Below are positions 46,944 to 60,710 of a stretch of DNA of 64,000 bases, one piece after another. This DNA comes from Paramecium pentaurelia (taxonomy: Eukaryota > Ciliophora > Oligohymenophorea > Peniculida > Parameciidae), in contig CAJJDO010000063.1 of assembly GCA_905183005.1 (NCBI GenBank), positions 270,408-334,407 on the forward strand, given 5' to 3'. Positions within the stretch are counted from its first letter, which is position 1. Each line of letters starts with the position of its first letter. The position numbers and the translations under genes were made by a program. Under the pieces are notes generated by a model that was not told where the DNA came from, searched no databases, and worked only from the letters and a program-made list of their open reading frames with translations.

Positions 46944-47530
46944 TCACTATTAAAATTTATGATCCAATAATTTATTCATTTTATCTATTCCTTCCCAAAT
47001 ACCTTCTCCTGTTTTTGCACTACATCTCTACATTATTACTTCTGATTCCTGCTATTATATATCTTTATATAATTCTACAGGTGATGATCTTGGTAAATCT
47101 ATTTTATTCAAATATATTAGCAACACTATCTATTTTAGATGACTTAATACTTTCTATTTTATTTCGCTTCCCAATTTTTTCAATTCATTTTTAACAATTT
47201 CTATTCTTTCTGAATCTGTTGTATCTATAACAAATACTAATCCATCTAAGTTTTCATAATAATGAGACCATAATGTTCTAACCTTCCCACCAACATCAAA
47301 AATTAAATAATGTCTAGCCTTAAATTAAATTGTTTCCACATTCAAACCTAATTTCAATTAGCAATACCTATTGTAGGCTAAGATTCTGTAAATTTTCCAT
47401 TCTTCAAATATTAAAGTATTGATGTTTTTCCACTTCCTTCTAATCCTACTATTACAATTTTCAGTTTCTTAGAACTTTGTAAAGCTATACTTATATCTTC
47501 TTCTTTTTAAGAGGAAGTAAGACAACCCAT
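46944..47530 (-). CDS. Arf-like small GTPase
   Basis: 188 residues after a 20-nt intron. Gly2 in MGCLTSS is a likely myristoylation site. G-motifs: IVGLEGSGKTSIL (G1), QPTIGLNVETI (G2, made by the splice), LIFDVGGKVRTLW (G3), YLNKIDLP (G4; NKID instead of NKQD) and QRCSAKTGEGI (G5). Arf/Arl proteins recruit coats and effectors to membranes or act in ciliary traffic. The stop lies 14 bp from the start of the preceding gene on the same strand. Confidence 0.93.
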
Positions 47531-48596
47531 AATTACAAAAAATATTAAAAATTTATTAAACTTAGATCAAAAATATATATTTTCCCTCTTTTATCCTTTA
47601 TCAAAGTATTAGGAAATATCCTATTCTAAACTCTTTAATTTACATTATTTAGATAAATGAATTAATAAGTAAATATATAATGTAGTAAATTATAGAATTG
47701 AATTCTAATTATTTACTTTATTTGTATCATATATCTAAATTAGCTCTAAGAAAAGTATGGTAGATTCAATAATAAATTAAGATAATTGAAAATCTTAGTT
47801 ATTTATATATCCTTAACTTTAAATATAATATTAATTCTTTATTAAGTGTGTAATTCCTCATTATAAAGGTTTCAAATTGTTATTTAATTAGATCAGTTTA
47901 ATTCAAAATAATACTCTATTTAAAAAATTATTGAAAAATTCTAATGTTATTCATAAAAAATAGATGAATTATTCAATGACATAAAATTATTTTTTACGAA
48001 AATATAAAAAACTATTAAAACCTAATTTGGATATACCCAGCTTTCTTATCCATTTGTGGGGTAAGGAATCTAACTTACTTTCTAAGAAATTAGTTTGAGC
48101 TGAGTGATAGTCTGTCAGTACCTTCAAAGTTATTAAAATATCTATTTAATTTATTTCAGAAAATTTTATTTAATTTACATGAACAGATTCATATACTTAT
48201 TTTAGTAAAGTTATTTTTTAAATATGGGTTGCAAATAGGAAAAAAGATGGATTTAAAGAAGCAATCATTTGCTAATCTTAATGTTATGTTTATAAATAAT
48301 TATAATAATTTGTTCAAGGGATATAAATGAGTGTACAAATTAAGCTATTACAATTAATTTTAAAATAAAAAATATGTCAGTCCTTTTATGACAATCAGCA
48401 AGTTCAATATTCTAAATTTTAAAGTAAATTTTTTCATATATAACAAATAGATTAGATCCTATACTGGAAAAAAAGTCACCATCTTAAAAATAATGAACTT
48501 TTCCTCTCATATATATTGATAAGGAGTGTAAATAATAAGGGTTTTATATAATAAAGATAATTATTTAAAATAAAATTCTATTATTTTATTGGTTTA
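47531..48596. other. intergenic region holding a possible structured RNA
   Basis: About 1.07 kb with no frame I trust. Mostly A/T, except for a clearly GC-richer island at 48025-48125 listed as a candidate ncRNA. Confidence 0.6.
48025..48125 (+). ncRNA. candidate structured non-coding RNA
   Basis: An island of higher GC in an otherwise A/T intergenic region. Local pairing is visible: CTTATCC with GGGGTAAG (7 pairs, one G-U, loop ATTTGTG), then CTAA-CTT with AAG-AAA-TTAG, and AGCT on both flanks. The 3' part reads CTGAGTGATAGTCTGTCAG. It could be a snoRNA or another small nuclear RNA on either strand. I cannot match it to U1-U6, SRP or tRNA. Confidence 0.3.
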
Positions 48597-49902
48597 TCAT
48601 TATTCAATTTCAAAGACTTCACATTCTTCAATGTTAGGTTTATCTCCTCCATAGAGATATGTATTATTTCCTCCTTGATTTTCATTCCAAGAATAAGATT
48701 AACCTATATCAGAGCTTCCATTTATAAAATCAGTTGAAATATTTATGTCACCATTACTACCAAAATAAACTGCATATCCATTCTATTAACACCAGATAGC
48801 AGATTATTTATACTCCTATTTCAATGGAAATATCTCATTTTTTGTATAAGAGAATATGAAAGAGCTTGCTGTATCATCAGATGCATATCCATTTAAAAAA
48901 CCATTAAATTTACAATTAGCATATCCTCCAAATATTGAATTTCCAGGATTTTTAGATTTAAAAATAAATAACAAATTTTATTTTAAATTTATTTTACTCC
49001 ATAATGCTTAAGAATTTAGACCATCTTTTGATCCAATATAAATTTGATTTATTTTATTTATCTTCTAATTAGTTCTTTATTCAATTAAACTTAACAGTTA
49101 TTGTTAATAATCATAAGGAACTATATTTGAAAGAGGAGCATTAGGTGAATAAGTTAATCTTCTGATATACATATTTAGATCTAAAATTGATTATGATTAC
49201 TATACAAATTTCTATTAAATCTCTTTTTCATCTGGTAATAAAATTCTATATAATTAAATTATTTTTTTACTCTTTTTTTAATAAATTCTTTGAATCATTT
49301 TCTTTTTAATTAATTATTTTTTTAATTATCTCAACACTATTCTTTTATAAATCTTCAAAATAAATTTATATCTTGCATTAAATTTAATCTTAAATATCTA
49401 TTTGTCCATTTTAATTTTATAATTGTTTTATGAGATTCCATAAATCATCACATTTAAGTTCCTAATTTATTAAAATAAATTACTTTTTTAACAATTTTTA
49501 TAGTTGTCTAGGCTTCTTAAATAGCTTAATCTAATTATTATTTATATTCGATTATAAGTTAATCAATCCATTTTTAAAATTATCTTAATGTATTTTGCCA
49601 TTATTGAAATTTACATTTTATTTGTTCTTCTGGAATAAGAGAATATTTATTGCTTAATTCTGTATAGTTCTAATCAACATTTGCCAAAATAGAAATAATT
49701 TTTTATGGATTATTTTATATCTAATAGGTTTATTAAAAATTACTTCATGCAATAATAAAATATTATCAAATGTTACTTTTCTTTTTTCATCTTGTAATCC
49801 AGCAACACAAGCTGCACATGCTAGAAGAGCACTATTTTTATTTGGAATCAAATATTATATCACATATTCTCTATGAATCTAACAATATGCTTCCTATTAC
49901 AT
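48597..49902 (-). CDS. TLD-domain protein with N-terminal B-box-like zinc motif
   Basis: About 425 residues. The N-terminus MQQEAYCQIHREYVIQYLIP and then ALLACAACV give a C-x2-H...C-x2-C pattern like a half B-box. A helical middle follows. The C-terminal 190 residues are a TLDc domain: SNIVPYDYQQQLLSLIEQ, IYIGSKDGLNSQALWSKI, FGGYANCKFNGFLNGYASDD, SSFIFSYTKNEIFPLK, AVYFGSNGDINI and a final CEVFEIE. TLDc domains associate with the V-ATPase or oxidative-stress defence in animals; this zinc+TLD layout is common in ciliates. At least one intron by length. Confidence 0.85.
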
Positions 49903-50391
49903 TCAAAAATGATTATTTTTTATAGAAAATTATATCAATTAATCTTAATTATATATTGAATGTTATCAATTATATTAATTTATAGCATTTATGAATATTC
50001 TTTAGATTTAAATCAATCCTGTTATTTTCTCTCTCAGTAATATATATATTATTTAGATATAATTTAAAATTAAAATTGTTCTAAGATCGATAATTTAAAA
50101 TTTATTTAGATAAAAAGACTAAAGCAAATAAGTAGTTATTATTAATTCATAAGATGTGAAAAAAAAATAAAGAAATTAAAAAAAAGCAACAGGTTAAATC
50201 TGTCCTATTCAATAATCTTAACAAATGCCTAAAATTAAATAAATCTTAATAATCTAATTAAATTTCTAAGCAAGCAAAAGGAATACTAAATGATATAAAG
50301 GAAGTTTTTTAGAATCTCTTTTTTCTTTCGAATTTTTTGGATAAATAATAGAAATAATTTTTTCAATATAGAAGCATATATAATAATTTTA
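49903..50391. other. AT-rich intergenic stretch
   Basis: About 490 bp between two minus-strand genes. I see A-runs and TA-runs but no gene. Confidence 0.6.
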
Positions 50392-53300
50392 TCAAATTTC
50401 TTCAGTTATATAACAGGAACCCTTTTTAGAGAATTATTTAAGCAAATTTTAATAGTCAATCCTAACAGTAAAGGTGAATTAATTTATATTAGCTTCCTGA
50501 TATTATTATTCAACTTAATTATCCAACATGGGGTTGTATTTTTTAATTTTTTTCTATTAATCTAATTATTAACTATAAAATAAGATTTCTCCATTTCTTA
50601 AAACTACTATAAATTAATGATCATTTTTTGGATTAAATTAAATAGAAAGTAGTTTCGAATTCATATATATAACTTAATATTTATAAAGTATGAATTGATT
50701 TTGTTGTTTTTTAATTAAATAAATAATTGTTTCATTATTGTATAAAGTCGCTAGATATTCTTCATTATTAGAAAATTAAATGACTTAGATAGGATGCTAA
50801 ACATAATGTGGAAAAGTTTTTTGTTAATAAACATCTAAAACAGATAAATTTACTTATTAGTTGGTTTCATTAACAAATGCAAAATATTATCCTGTTGAAG
50901 AAAATGTTGAGGCTTAATTTTATGAATTATAGATCATCTTAGTAAATGAACACTTTTCTAGATCAAATTAAATAATTTAATTGAGATCATGACAGTAAGA
51001 TATTAAATTATTGATAAAAATAAATTTATCTTTTTCATTGTATTAATAATTATGAATTAATTTAATGTTATTTAGTCTAGTTTTTATTTTTTCAAACTTT
51101 AGTTTATCATTTTAAATATAAATTAAATATTCTCCATTTATAGAGATAATACAGTAGGTGTTTTGTATTAATTCATTTTATAGCTCATAATGTTATTGAT
51201 ATTAATGATTTATTTAACTTTAATTAAGAGCAGGGATTTTATGATTATGCAATGAAAAATGATTAAATTCATCTGATATAAGTATATAAGATTCCTTTGG
51301 TGAAAATTCAATGCTATTTAGAATATAGGATTATTTAGTGTTAATAATAAAAGGTTAATAAACTTATGATTATTTGATGTCCCATATAATTATATACGAT
51401 TAATTATTTTTATACGAATCAGTAGCTAAATATTAAGAATTAGGACAAAAGGCCAATAAAAATCCACCTTAATTTTTTATTTTATAGTGAAATGATTACA
51501 AAGCATTTATTTTTTTAATAATTATTGGCACTTTTTATTTTTTGTCTTCTTATTGTTTAGCATAAGAAATAGCAATATATTAATTATCATTTGAAATAAC
51601 TATGTTTCTGCACATTAATCCTTGAGGAATATTCTCTTATTTTAGTTCTAACTTTTCGATTGAAGTTTAAATTGATTCAGAATTCTGCAAGAATGAATTA
51701 GATGGATTGGAACTTATCTCCAAATATTGTGATATATTGTATAGAATTACACTATTTTAATAATTTGTAACAATATACGAGATTTATTAATCAGATAACC
51801 ATAAACAATGATTCTCTATTTGATCATTGAACTAATCATTGAATTAACAGACAAGACAAAAATTTATTGTACTCCAAATTCTAATCTTCTAATCAGAACT
51901 TCTTGCAGCTAAAAATTGTCCATTTTACGAAAAACTCAATGAAAAAATTTTTGATTGACCTAATGAGATTTGAGTTATGATATTTGATGATTGATAATCA
52001 AATATTTAAATCAAACTTTCATATTATATTGCATATATATTTTCATTTGGGGATTTCACAATAATTTTTTTATTATTACTTTTTTTGATCTTGATTGTTT
52101 TTTGACACTCTTAATCTTAATTTTTTTCAAAAATTTTTTTGATATTTATACATATTACAATACCCTTATTAATAATTACTAATTATTCACCATTTTAAGA
52201 AAATATTAATTATTATTTTTCAAAATATTCAAATTCGTCAAAATGATATAATAATTACATTTAATTAGTACTCCAGAATTTCAATCCTTAAATTGAGAAG
52301 GTCACCAACATATTGTTTATAGGATTGAAACATAAAGATGTAATTTTTTCATGAATGCATTTGAATTCTTTAGCCTAAATATTCAAAAATGTAAATTTTT
52401 CAGAAGATTATATTAATAAATGATTACCATCTGGAGAATATTAGCATGATTTTATATAATCAATCAAATCCCAAAAAAAAACTTTATTATTATTCCAATT
52501 AATTAACATTTTTCCATCTCCTGAAAGAATTAATTTTTTTTCTTAAAACATTTTTTGGACATTTTAAAGTTTATTTTTATTAGTGTCGAATATCTAAATC
52601 ATATTTTAATTTTGAATTAAAATAATCAAAGGATTTTCAGATACAAACAATCCTATTGGATAGATTGTATTTTAGATTAAAAACTCCTTTTGTTTGACTA
52701 AATCCTTATTAGTTATTTCAAACTAATAAAAGATTATTACATCTCCGTATAATATTATTAAACTTCTTCCATCATTCGTAGTTGTTAGTAAATTTGCTTC
52801 AATTTATTAGTTTATTTTAATTTCTTAAGATGTCTGAAGATTGAAAAAATAAATCTATTTTTATTTAGTTCTAAAAACCAAAAGCTGATTTTTTTGATTT
52901 ATAGCCATTTATTCTGCATCTTAGTTAATTTATAATGTTTTTGGCTATTTAAAGATGTAATCTACAAGAGGGAATACCTTTATATATTAATTATATAAAC
53001 TGCATATTATTTATGTGTTGTCTGGTGAAAGGTAGAAATAAATACTTTCCCCTTCTACATTTATATAAGATGCTAAATAATATTAAGTTAAGTTCCATAA
53101 ATCTATCTAATAATTTGCTAGTGCAAAAAGCTTAGTATCGTCTTTTGAAATAGCTATTTATTTATATTTGACAAATGGGTTCCTTATATCTTCTTATTAT
53201 TCCACTTATTTTTCTATATTAACAATCTTTATTATCCCTTTCTTCTAAAGTAAAGCTAGCTATTGATTTTCTTTATAAATTATAACTTATAAGATTTCTT

Positions 53301-56300
53301 AATCTGCATTTATTTAAGGAAATTCAATACACAGAAAATTATCGGATTAAGCATTGCTTAATTTAGAAGAATTTAAATTGCAGTAATCTATTAAGACATT
53401 ATTCATTTAAGTACTAGTATTCTCAATAATAATTTATTGAAAATCCTCACCTTCTAGAGAAATTCCCATTTTAGATAATAAGAATATTCCATTTGATGGT
53501 GCTCTTATATTTATTGTTTAGTTTATGGATTTTTTTATTATTTAAATGAGGAAAGTTTTTATATTTTTAATTTTAATCAATTGTTCGATTAGTAATTACA
53601 CAACACCTTCATAATTTTTTTCTGATAAGTTAACATCATTCAAAAATTATATTGTCTCTTAGTCCTATTTATTTTTAAGTAATAATATAATTTTTTAGGC
53701 AAAAAAAAAATCTAGAATCCATTAATTAAGAAATGTAATTTCTTCATTTTTATAAGTGATTAACTTACTTTCTCTGATGGCTTTTCTATAAGGACTCTAT
53801 AGATTAAAAATTTCTTCTAAATCATTTATAATTAATTATGAATTATTTTACTATTACTGATTCAAAGCATCTAAATTATTGATTTTTAAAAAAATCGATA
53901 GCTTTTAAGAAAATATTTTCAAATCATCAATTAAATTAATTTGCACTTTATCCTTTTGGCAGAATCCTAGGAATTATTCTAAAGTTGTGTATCTAGAAAA
54001 TCGTTATGCATTAATTGCCTATATAATTAGATCTGCATTACTACTCTCAAAGTGTTTTCCATTTAAATTTATTGTGTAATTGTTTTCTAAATATGGAATT
54101 TCATCATATATATGATATTCCTTAAAAAATTTATTATTTTTTAGTTCTCTATAAACATTTTCTTCTTAAATTCCTTATTAAACTTATTTCATTAATTTTG
54201 TAAACTCCTTTTTTAATTCTACCTCAATTATTTTATTATCATTCTTTTCAAAATCTAACCAAATTTTCTATTGCCATTTCTTAATTGCCATTTTAAGCAA
54301 TTAAGGAGTGATTAATATATCTTTTAAGTATGGAATTAATATATTTTCTAAGAAATACCTCATTTTTTTCATTTCATTCTATATAATTTAAAAAAATTCA
54401 ATTCCATTTTTTATTTTTCCAATCAATTTATATATAATATCATCTTCAACTTGTTGTGGCATTACATAAAACAATTATGGAATATTTACAAATAGTTAAT
54501 TTACATATTCTACAATCAACTAAATTTGAACACCTCTAAATGTTTATACTTGAGATAGGCTAATTGTTATTAATCTTTTGTATGATTATTTTATGTATTC
54601 TTACTATTGAACACTGTCAAATAATTATATTTTTGTAAATTATATGTTTTTAGTTTCTTTAAAACGTTCAGAAGGTATAATGTCATTTCTTATAGTCATA
54701 ATAATTTTTAAAGTCACCTCATTATATAAATTCTTTATTCTTTTATCTAATCCATTTTACAAAATTATATTATTTTATTCTATCAATTAATCATAACCAT
54801 CCAGAAGTAATACAACCTTATATTTACTTTAAAGAATTTCTGAATAAAATTTGTTAACATCTTTAATATTTAATTAGATGCTATATTTTTAAATTGCTTT
54901 TCTTAATAATTAATTTTAAGGCTCCTTAATATCAGATAGATTTAAATAAATTGGGATCCAATTTTGAGAATTTGGATCATCTCTTTAAATTTCTTATAAC
55001 TATATATTTAATTTCTTCAAGGATTTTGTTTTACCACATCCAATTTAACCAGATATGATTAACACAACATTAAGATTCTCTTTACAAATAAACTATTTAA
55101 TTACATCATCTAATTTTTTTTCAGAAACTCCTTGATCAGCTTAATTTAATTATTATTACGATTACTTTAATAACACTTTATGATTATTAGAATCATGTTA
55201 CTTAGTCCTTAACGCAACATCAATTTTGCATCTTTTTAGGATACTTAAAATTTAGTTTGCATCCAAATTTTATTTTTCTATTGATGATTCATTACTAATT
55301 TAGCTTTAAGTTGATTAGAAAATAGATTCAATTTATTTCCAAGCATCGGTGAAATCTTGGATCTCTTACTTACTTTTATTGGTTGTATAATTTCTAATGC
55401 TAGTAATTAAGATTTACATCTAGGATTCTATACTTTATATATCATTTATGTAATTTTTCTTTTTAAGTTATTTTATCTTGTTGGTTAAAAAAACTTATAT
55501 TTATTAGAGACAAGATAAAATCAATTTCTAATTTCCTGGATTATTTTAGATTGTCTGAAAATGATAGTAAATACTTTCTTCAATTTTATATTTATCTTAA
55601 TTTTTTTAATCTATAATTAATTCAATCTCTTAATAAAATAATTAATAACTATATGGCAATTCTTATTCATGTTCGTTTTCGTTATTTTATTAATCTTTAT
55701 CTATACATTTTTTAATGTGTTCTGTTAGATTAAAAAATCTTTATTCAAGTTAGCTAAATTCTTACATTTTTTTTGACAACTCTTATTTCAAAAATTTCAA
55801 ATTTTTGATTATATTTTCTAAGGTCTCTTGTTATTACTTTGAATAGTAAATTTTTTGAATCTTTTTAATGTGAGAAAACCATAAAAGATGAAAATTAATC
55901 TAATAACATAGATCTTCATAAGTATCAATTACTGGATACTTTCGTTAAATTGAGTCAAAATCTTGAGATTCAAATCCGTAATTAAATTGTGATAATGAAT
56001 CATTTAATAAAATAATTTAATTTGTAAAGAGCATTCTTTCTTAAATAATGAAATTTTACAATACTTGGACTAATTTAATTAATTATTGTATTTAATTTTG
56101 AAATTTAAGTGTACTTTTTTTTTATAAAAATCTATCTTTATCATAATTATTATTTTTAATCATCTAAAGTTTAAACCAAAATTTAATAGTAATTTTTGTA
56201 TCAAGAGTACTTTTGATCTACTCCTTTATATTACTTATAATAAAATTAATTTTATCAAAATTATCTTTTATTTTTATGTTTTATTCATATTTTCTTTATA

Positions 56301-57375
56301 TCATTTAAAATAATTATAACATTTCTATTAAATAGATTTAAAAAGCTAATAAAGGATAATATAATTCTTAAAACATCTATTTTACTTATTCAATATCATA
56401 TGATTCATTTAATTTTTAGAATTAAGTCTCTATTAAATTAACTTTTCCAGTTAAAAAATTCACTATTCTGTTTAAGCGATGTAATTCAGGTTTATCAATA
56501 GATATCCATTTATTTTGTTGTAATTCTTCATATTCGAAATCTTATAAATAAATATCAAATAAGTTTCTCCCATCTTGATTAGTTATGTAAGTTATAATAT
56601 CTACAGCTCCTTATTATTTTGTTTTTTACTCTTTTTTAAAGTTTTTACAAAATCTAAGTAAATCAACTAAAAATTCTATCCAACAATTATGGAGAGTCCA
56701 ATTTGTTGAGTTTTTAATATATTAATCTTAAATTTTTAAAAAATAGTTATTGACATCAATACTCACTCCTTTTTTTACTTAATCTTTTATCATCTAATTT
56801 AGGAGAATAAAAAAAAAATATGTTTCAAATTTTTAAAATTAAGTGAAATATCTACATTTTACTCCTATTAACAAACTATTAGCTGCATCAATTAAATTTG
56901 AGATACTTTCATTATTATTTTTCTATTTCTCTATTTATATAAACAAACCTATTATACTAATACTTTTGGTTTAAGATATATTTTTTTATAAATTTTCTAA
57001 GGAGATATTTATCAACTCTAAATAGTAATTTAAACAGCATTTCCCTGGCCGATTGTCCTAAACTTTTAAAATTTCATTTATTTTTTCAATTAATTTATTG
57101 AATGAGTTGTAATTCATTATATTACTTAGGTTTATTTCTTTTTATATCCAATCCTTATAAATTTTCACAATTAAATCTAGACACAATTTAATTTATTAAC
57201 ATAGTTGATATTTAGGTTCTCCTATCTTTTATTCAAGTTAATTCAATTCTTTAATCAGAGTATAGATATTATTCATTTTTTTTTTACTATCAGAACAACT
57301 AAAGGAACTACCTCCTCCTCGTAAATGTCTTTGCTCATTATAAACAAGAGAATGATAATCTTGATTTATTATCAT
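50392..57375 (-). CDS. giant NACHT-WD40 STAND ATPase (2,327 residues)
   Basis: A single intronless frame of 6,984 bp, TGA at 50392. Residues 1-750: helical sensor/N-terminal region from MIINQDYHSLVYNEQRHLRGGG, no known domain. NACHT ATPase around residues 760-1000: VLIISGQIGCGKTKSLKK (Walker A), YKVVLLLDGYDQL (Walker B), LKIIMTIRNDIIP (sensor 1). Helical/winged-helix part to about 1290. A short pentapeptide-like stretch: GISLEGEDFQ, VLIDYCNLNSSKLSNAQ. Then WD40-like blades to the C-terminus: KLFALANYQIDLWNL, GDGKMLINWNNNKVFFWDL, GQFLAARSSDQKIRIWS. STAND ATPases oligomerise on ligand binding; this family is expanded in ciliates and may act in self/non-self or stress signalling. Both ATPase motifs are intact. 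Confidence 0.92.
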
Positions 57376-58588
57376 TTAATGTTTATATTAATAAATTATA
57401 ATGTCTAAATGAAAAATTGATCGTTTTTAAAACTCGAAATATTTATTAAATTCAGTTTTTGGTTTGTAGTTCTTTTTCCCCTATTCTATTAGATGATATT
57501 CAACTATTTTCATTTTGTTTAGCTAATTTTCAATATATATATCATATATTTAAATCTTTATTTTTATTATGATTGTCATATTAAAACCAAATTAATTAAA
57601 ATGGAATTAAAAAATTAACTTTAAATTCATCAAGTTGTTTATTGATTGTAGGTTTGTTTTTAAATATTGACAAATTGTTTTGAATTCGTAAGAGAAAACC
57701 ATTTTAAGAAATGTACAAATCAAAAAATAATATTTAGATTTAATCTGTTTTTAAGAATTCCTTATAGTATATATTTCTTAACTTCTTATATTTACTTTTT
57801 TTCTATTTTTAACATTTTATGTATACTCATTTTCAATTTTAAATATTAGATTGAAAATATCTAATAGATGAGTACTAAAACGATATTCATGTTTTATAAA
57901 TTATAATATTCTCTTCTAATCTATAGAATAAACTTCATTAAAGAAAGTGATTGAATACATATAGATTTCGCCATAAATTTGTTAATGTTCTTGTTTCTTT
58001 GTTTTTTATGTTTTTTTACAAATGACTCAGCTATTACTCATAAAATTGTTCAAACTATTAACAAATATATGAATTCTTGTTTATCGGTTCTTTTGTAAGG
58101 GATATTTACAATTTAATTCAATTTTATAGAGTAATTTTAAACATAATTTTTGAGTCTTCTTATCAACCAATTAATTGATAAAATAAAGACAAATAGGGCA
58201 GACATAATATTAATTGTATTATAAAGAAAGGCAGTTCAAAAAACAGTAGATTTTATTTTCCATTTCAATTTGCTTAAATGGCTTAAGGAGTATTCGATCA
58301 ATTTTATATAAATGAATTAAGGTATCTTCTATCATTTATTGAAGATTTCTGATTTGATGAAAAAAGTTTAATTCATAAATGTATTAATCGTAATATTAAC
58401 CATATAGAAAAGTCAAAGGTATTTTTTTATAGATCACAATGCTTATTCTAAGTAAAACTTATTTAAAGGAAATTTGTGTTATACAATGCAAGAAATTTAA
58501 TATCCTATTTTATTAATTTCTTTTGCTTTTTATTATCAGATGAACGAACGCAAAATATTAATATAATTTTTTTTGTTTATAAAATAAA
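57376..58588. other. long intergenic stretch
   Basis: About 1.2 kb of A/T-rich sequence upstream of the STAND gene. A standard-code frame at 57667-57849 is hydrophobic but short and isolated. No supported gene. Confidence 0.5.
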
Positions 58589-60710
58589 ATGAGTGAGTTT
58601 GAATAAAAATTTAAACTTTTGCTTCTATTCCAATTATTCTTGATTCTACTATTATAAATATCTAATATAAAATCTATTTAAAGGAAATATTATTAGATCT
58701 ATATTTTATTTAATCATAGTTAAAAGTAACTTATAAATTAGGAATATATATTGTAATATTTTGAAAAGAACCATTAGTATCAGTACTTTCTATCTAATAA
58801 GATTAATATATTCCGATTTCAACTCCATTTTTTATTATAAAAATTATTTATAAATAAGCAAATATTATTTTATTATAATGATAATTAGGGTTCAATGATA
58901 TATTTTAATGTAAGATAGATACATAATATATCAATTTTCTAAAAGATATTTTCTATGATTTTTACTTTTAATTATGATCTTTTTAAATTAAAAAGGCTTA
59001 TTATATTAATTATTAGACTAATTTGAATATCATTATTTATGTTGGACATATTTTCCTTTTTATTATTTTTGAATTACAAAAATTTTTATCATTATATTTC
59101 TATAAACATTTTTAATAATTTTACCTTTATATTTATTTTTCTCAAAACCTGAAAAATTGAAGGACTTGACAAATATAAATGTTTATAATTTAACTTCGTT
59201 TGAACCTATAACTTTCAATAAATTTTAAAAGAGAAAAGAAAATATGAGTAAAATAAAGCTTAGTCTAATTTTAATTAATATCTGTACTAAAATGGAGATG
59301 AAATAGTATATGACATTGGTTAATTCCTTTTGAATATATCATTTCCAGATATTTGTAATTATAATGAGTTTAGTCAAATAAGCCCTCTTTATAAGTGTTT
59401 AAAATTGAATTCTAATATTCATTAAGTTAATACTGAAGTATAAATTAGGGATTGTAGATAATAAGTAAAAAATAGATCTTATCCTCATTTGAAAGACATT
59501 CGCAATAATGTACATTAAGCAAAATAAAAAAGAACTTGTACAAAATTTAGGCAGACTAAAGGTAACAAAAGTGTCTGTTGTTTTAAGGACTTATTCATTG
59601 TAAATAGTGAGTTGATTAACAAACAATTAACTTAAAAAGAAAGACTTATTCTTTTCCATTCTAATTACATGAGACATAGTTTTTATAATCTATTGGCAAT
59701 TTTAAATCATAGAAAAAGTAAACTAAATATTCAATATTATGGAAATAAAAAGTATCAAGAAATGGGTACTTCCAAAGAAGATGGATTTTTTTAGAATAAG
59801 AGTATTACAACTTATATCATTACTAATAGATGAATTTAAACGAAAGAAAGGGGAGACATGAGAGAATAAATTATTAATCTATATTATTATCATTATTATA
59901 ATTTTCTTTTAATTTGTTGATTAATGTAATGTCCTTTATGATTTTTCGAATTTAAAACTACCAATGTTCTTGAATATAAAGTAGGAGAAAATAGGAATTA
60001 GAAAAACCCATAAATATAAGCTGGAATAATTGGAAATTAAAAACAAGAATACTAAGTACAGAGTTAGCCAATTCAAAGATTCTGAAATATTTAAAACACT
60101 TTTTTAGAGAAAAGAACCTTAGATAAACTTTGACAAAAGGTAAGAGTAAGGTAAGTAAATGGGAAAATTAACAAAGGTATTGCAAAGCAAACTCTTAAGG
60201 GGAAGAAATAGAGAAAATATTATTAGTAAGTTTCTCACCATCTCAATCCATGATGCTTACTTTAAATGAAAAGAGTTCTTAAGTGAAACCAATTAGTCAC
60301 ATCTGCTATTTCTGTAGAAGCTAATTCTGACTTATCTAAAGATGCTATTTTCTAGATGAAGAAACTATCGATAATATAATACACAATAGTATATGATGAT
60401 CAATGATTAAAATTTGTTCAAGTTGTTCTGAATAAGATATTTTAGTTGAGACTGGAAAAGGTCACATGCTAAAGTTTCAAACTAAGTAAACTAATGGACC
60501 AGAACTTCTCATTTATCCTGAGGGTCAAATTGAATAGGTCTTAGCCCTTGAAAATTCCTGCTAGACCCTCTCAATATAGAAAGAGAAAATGGGTTTATAG
60601 TTTTCTACAAGTTAGAGTATTAAAAAGCCAACATCCAAAAAGATAATAAGATAAAAAAGAAGAAATGTATCATTTTCTCACTATATTTAATTTTAAACCA
60701 TTTTTCCAAG
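58589..60710 (+). pseudogene. decayed membrane sensor (histidine-kinase-like) gene with in-frame TGA codons
   Basis: From ATG 58589 one frame runs MSEFEQKFKLLLLFQLFLIL with several hydrophobic segments. It keeps the same frame through TGA codons at 59024, 59150 and 59201 to a 209-codon open stretch (GDEIVYDIGQFLLNISFPDI, QLTQKERLILFHSNYMRHSF, ending TNR) and another TGA at 59831. Further right, another frame (60250-60710) has zinc-like ICYFCRSQF and KICSSCSEQ with TGA codons inside. The start resembles ciliate multi-pass histidine kinases and FHSNYMRHSFYN sits where their H-box would be, but the kinase core is not recognisable. Introns cannot explain the stops. Most likely a pseudogene. Confidence 0.5.

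Noticed and set aside
51991..52182. Hydrophobic 63-residue plus ORF
   Set aside because: Antisense to WD40 blades of the giant STAND gene.
57667..57849. 60-residue Phe/Ile-rich plus ORF
   Set aside because: Isolated, A/T-driven composition, no supporting neighbours or domain.
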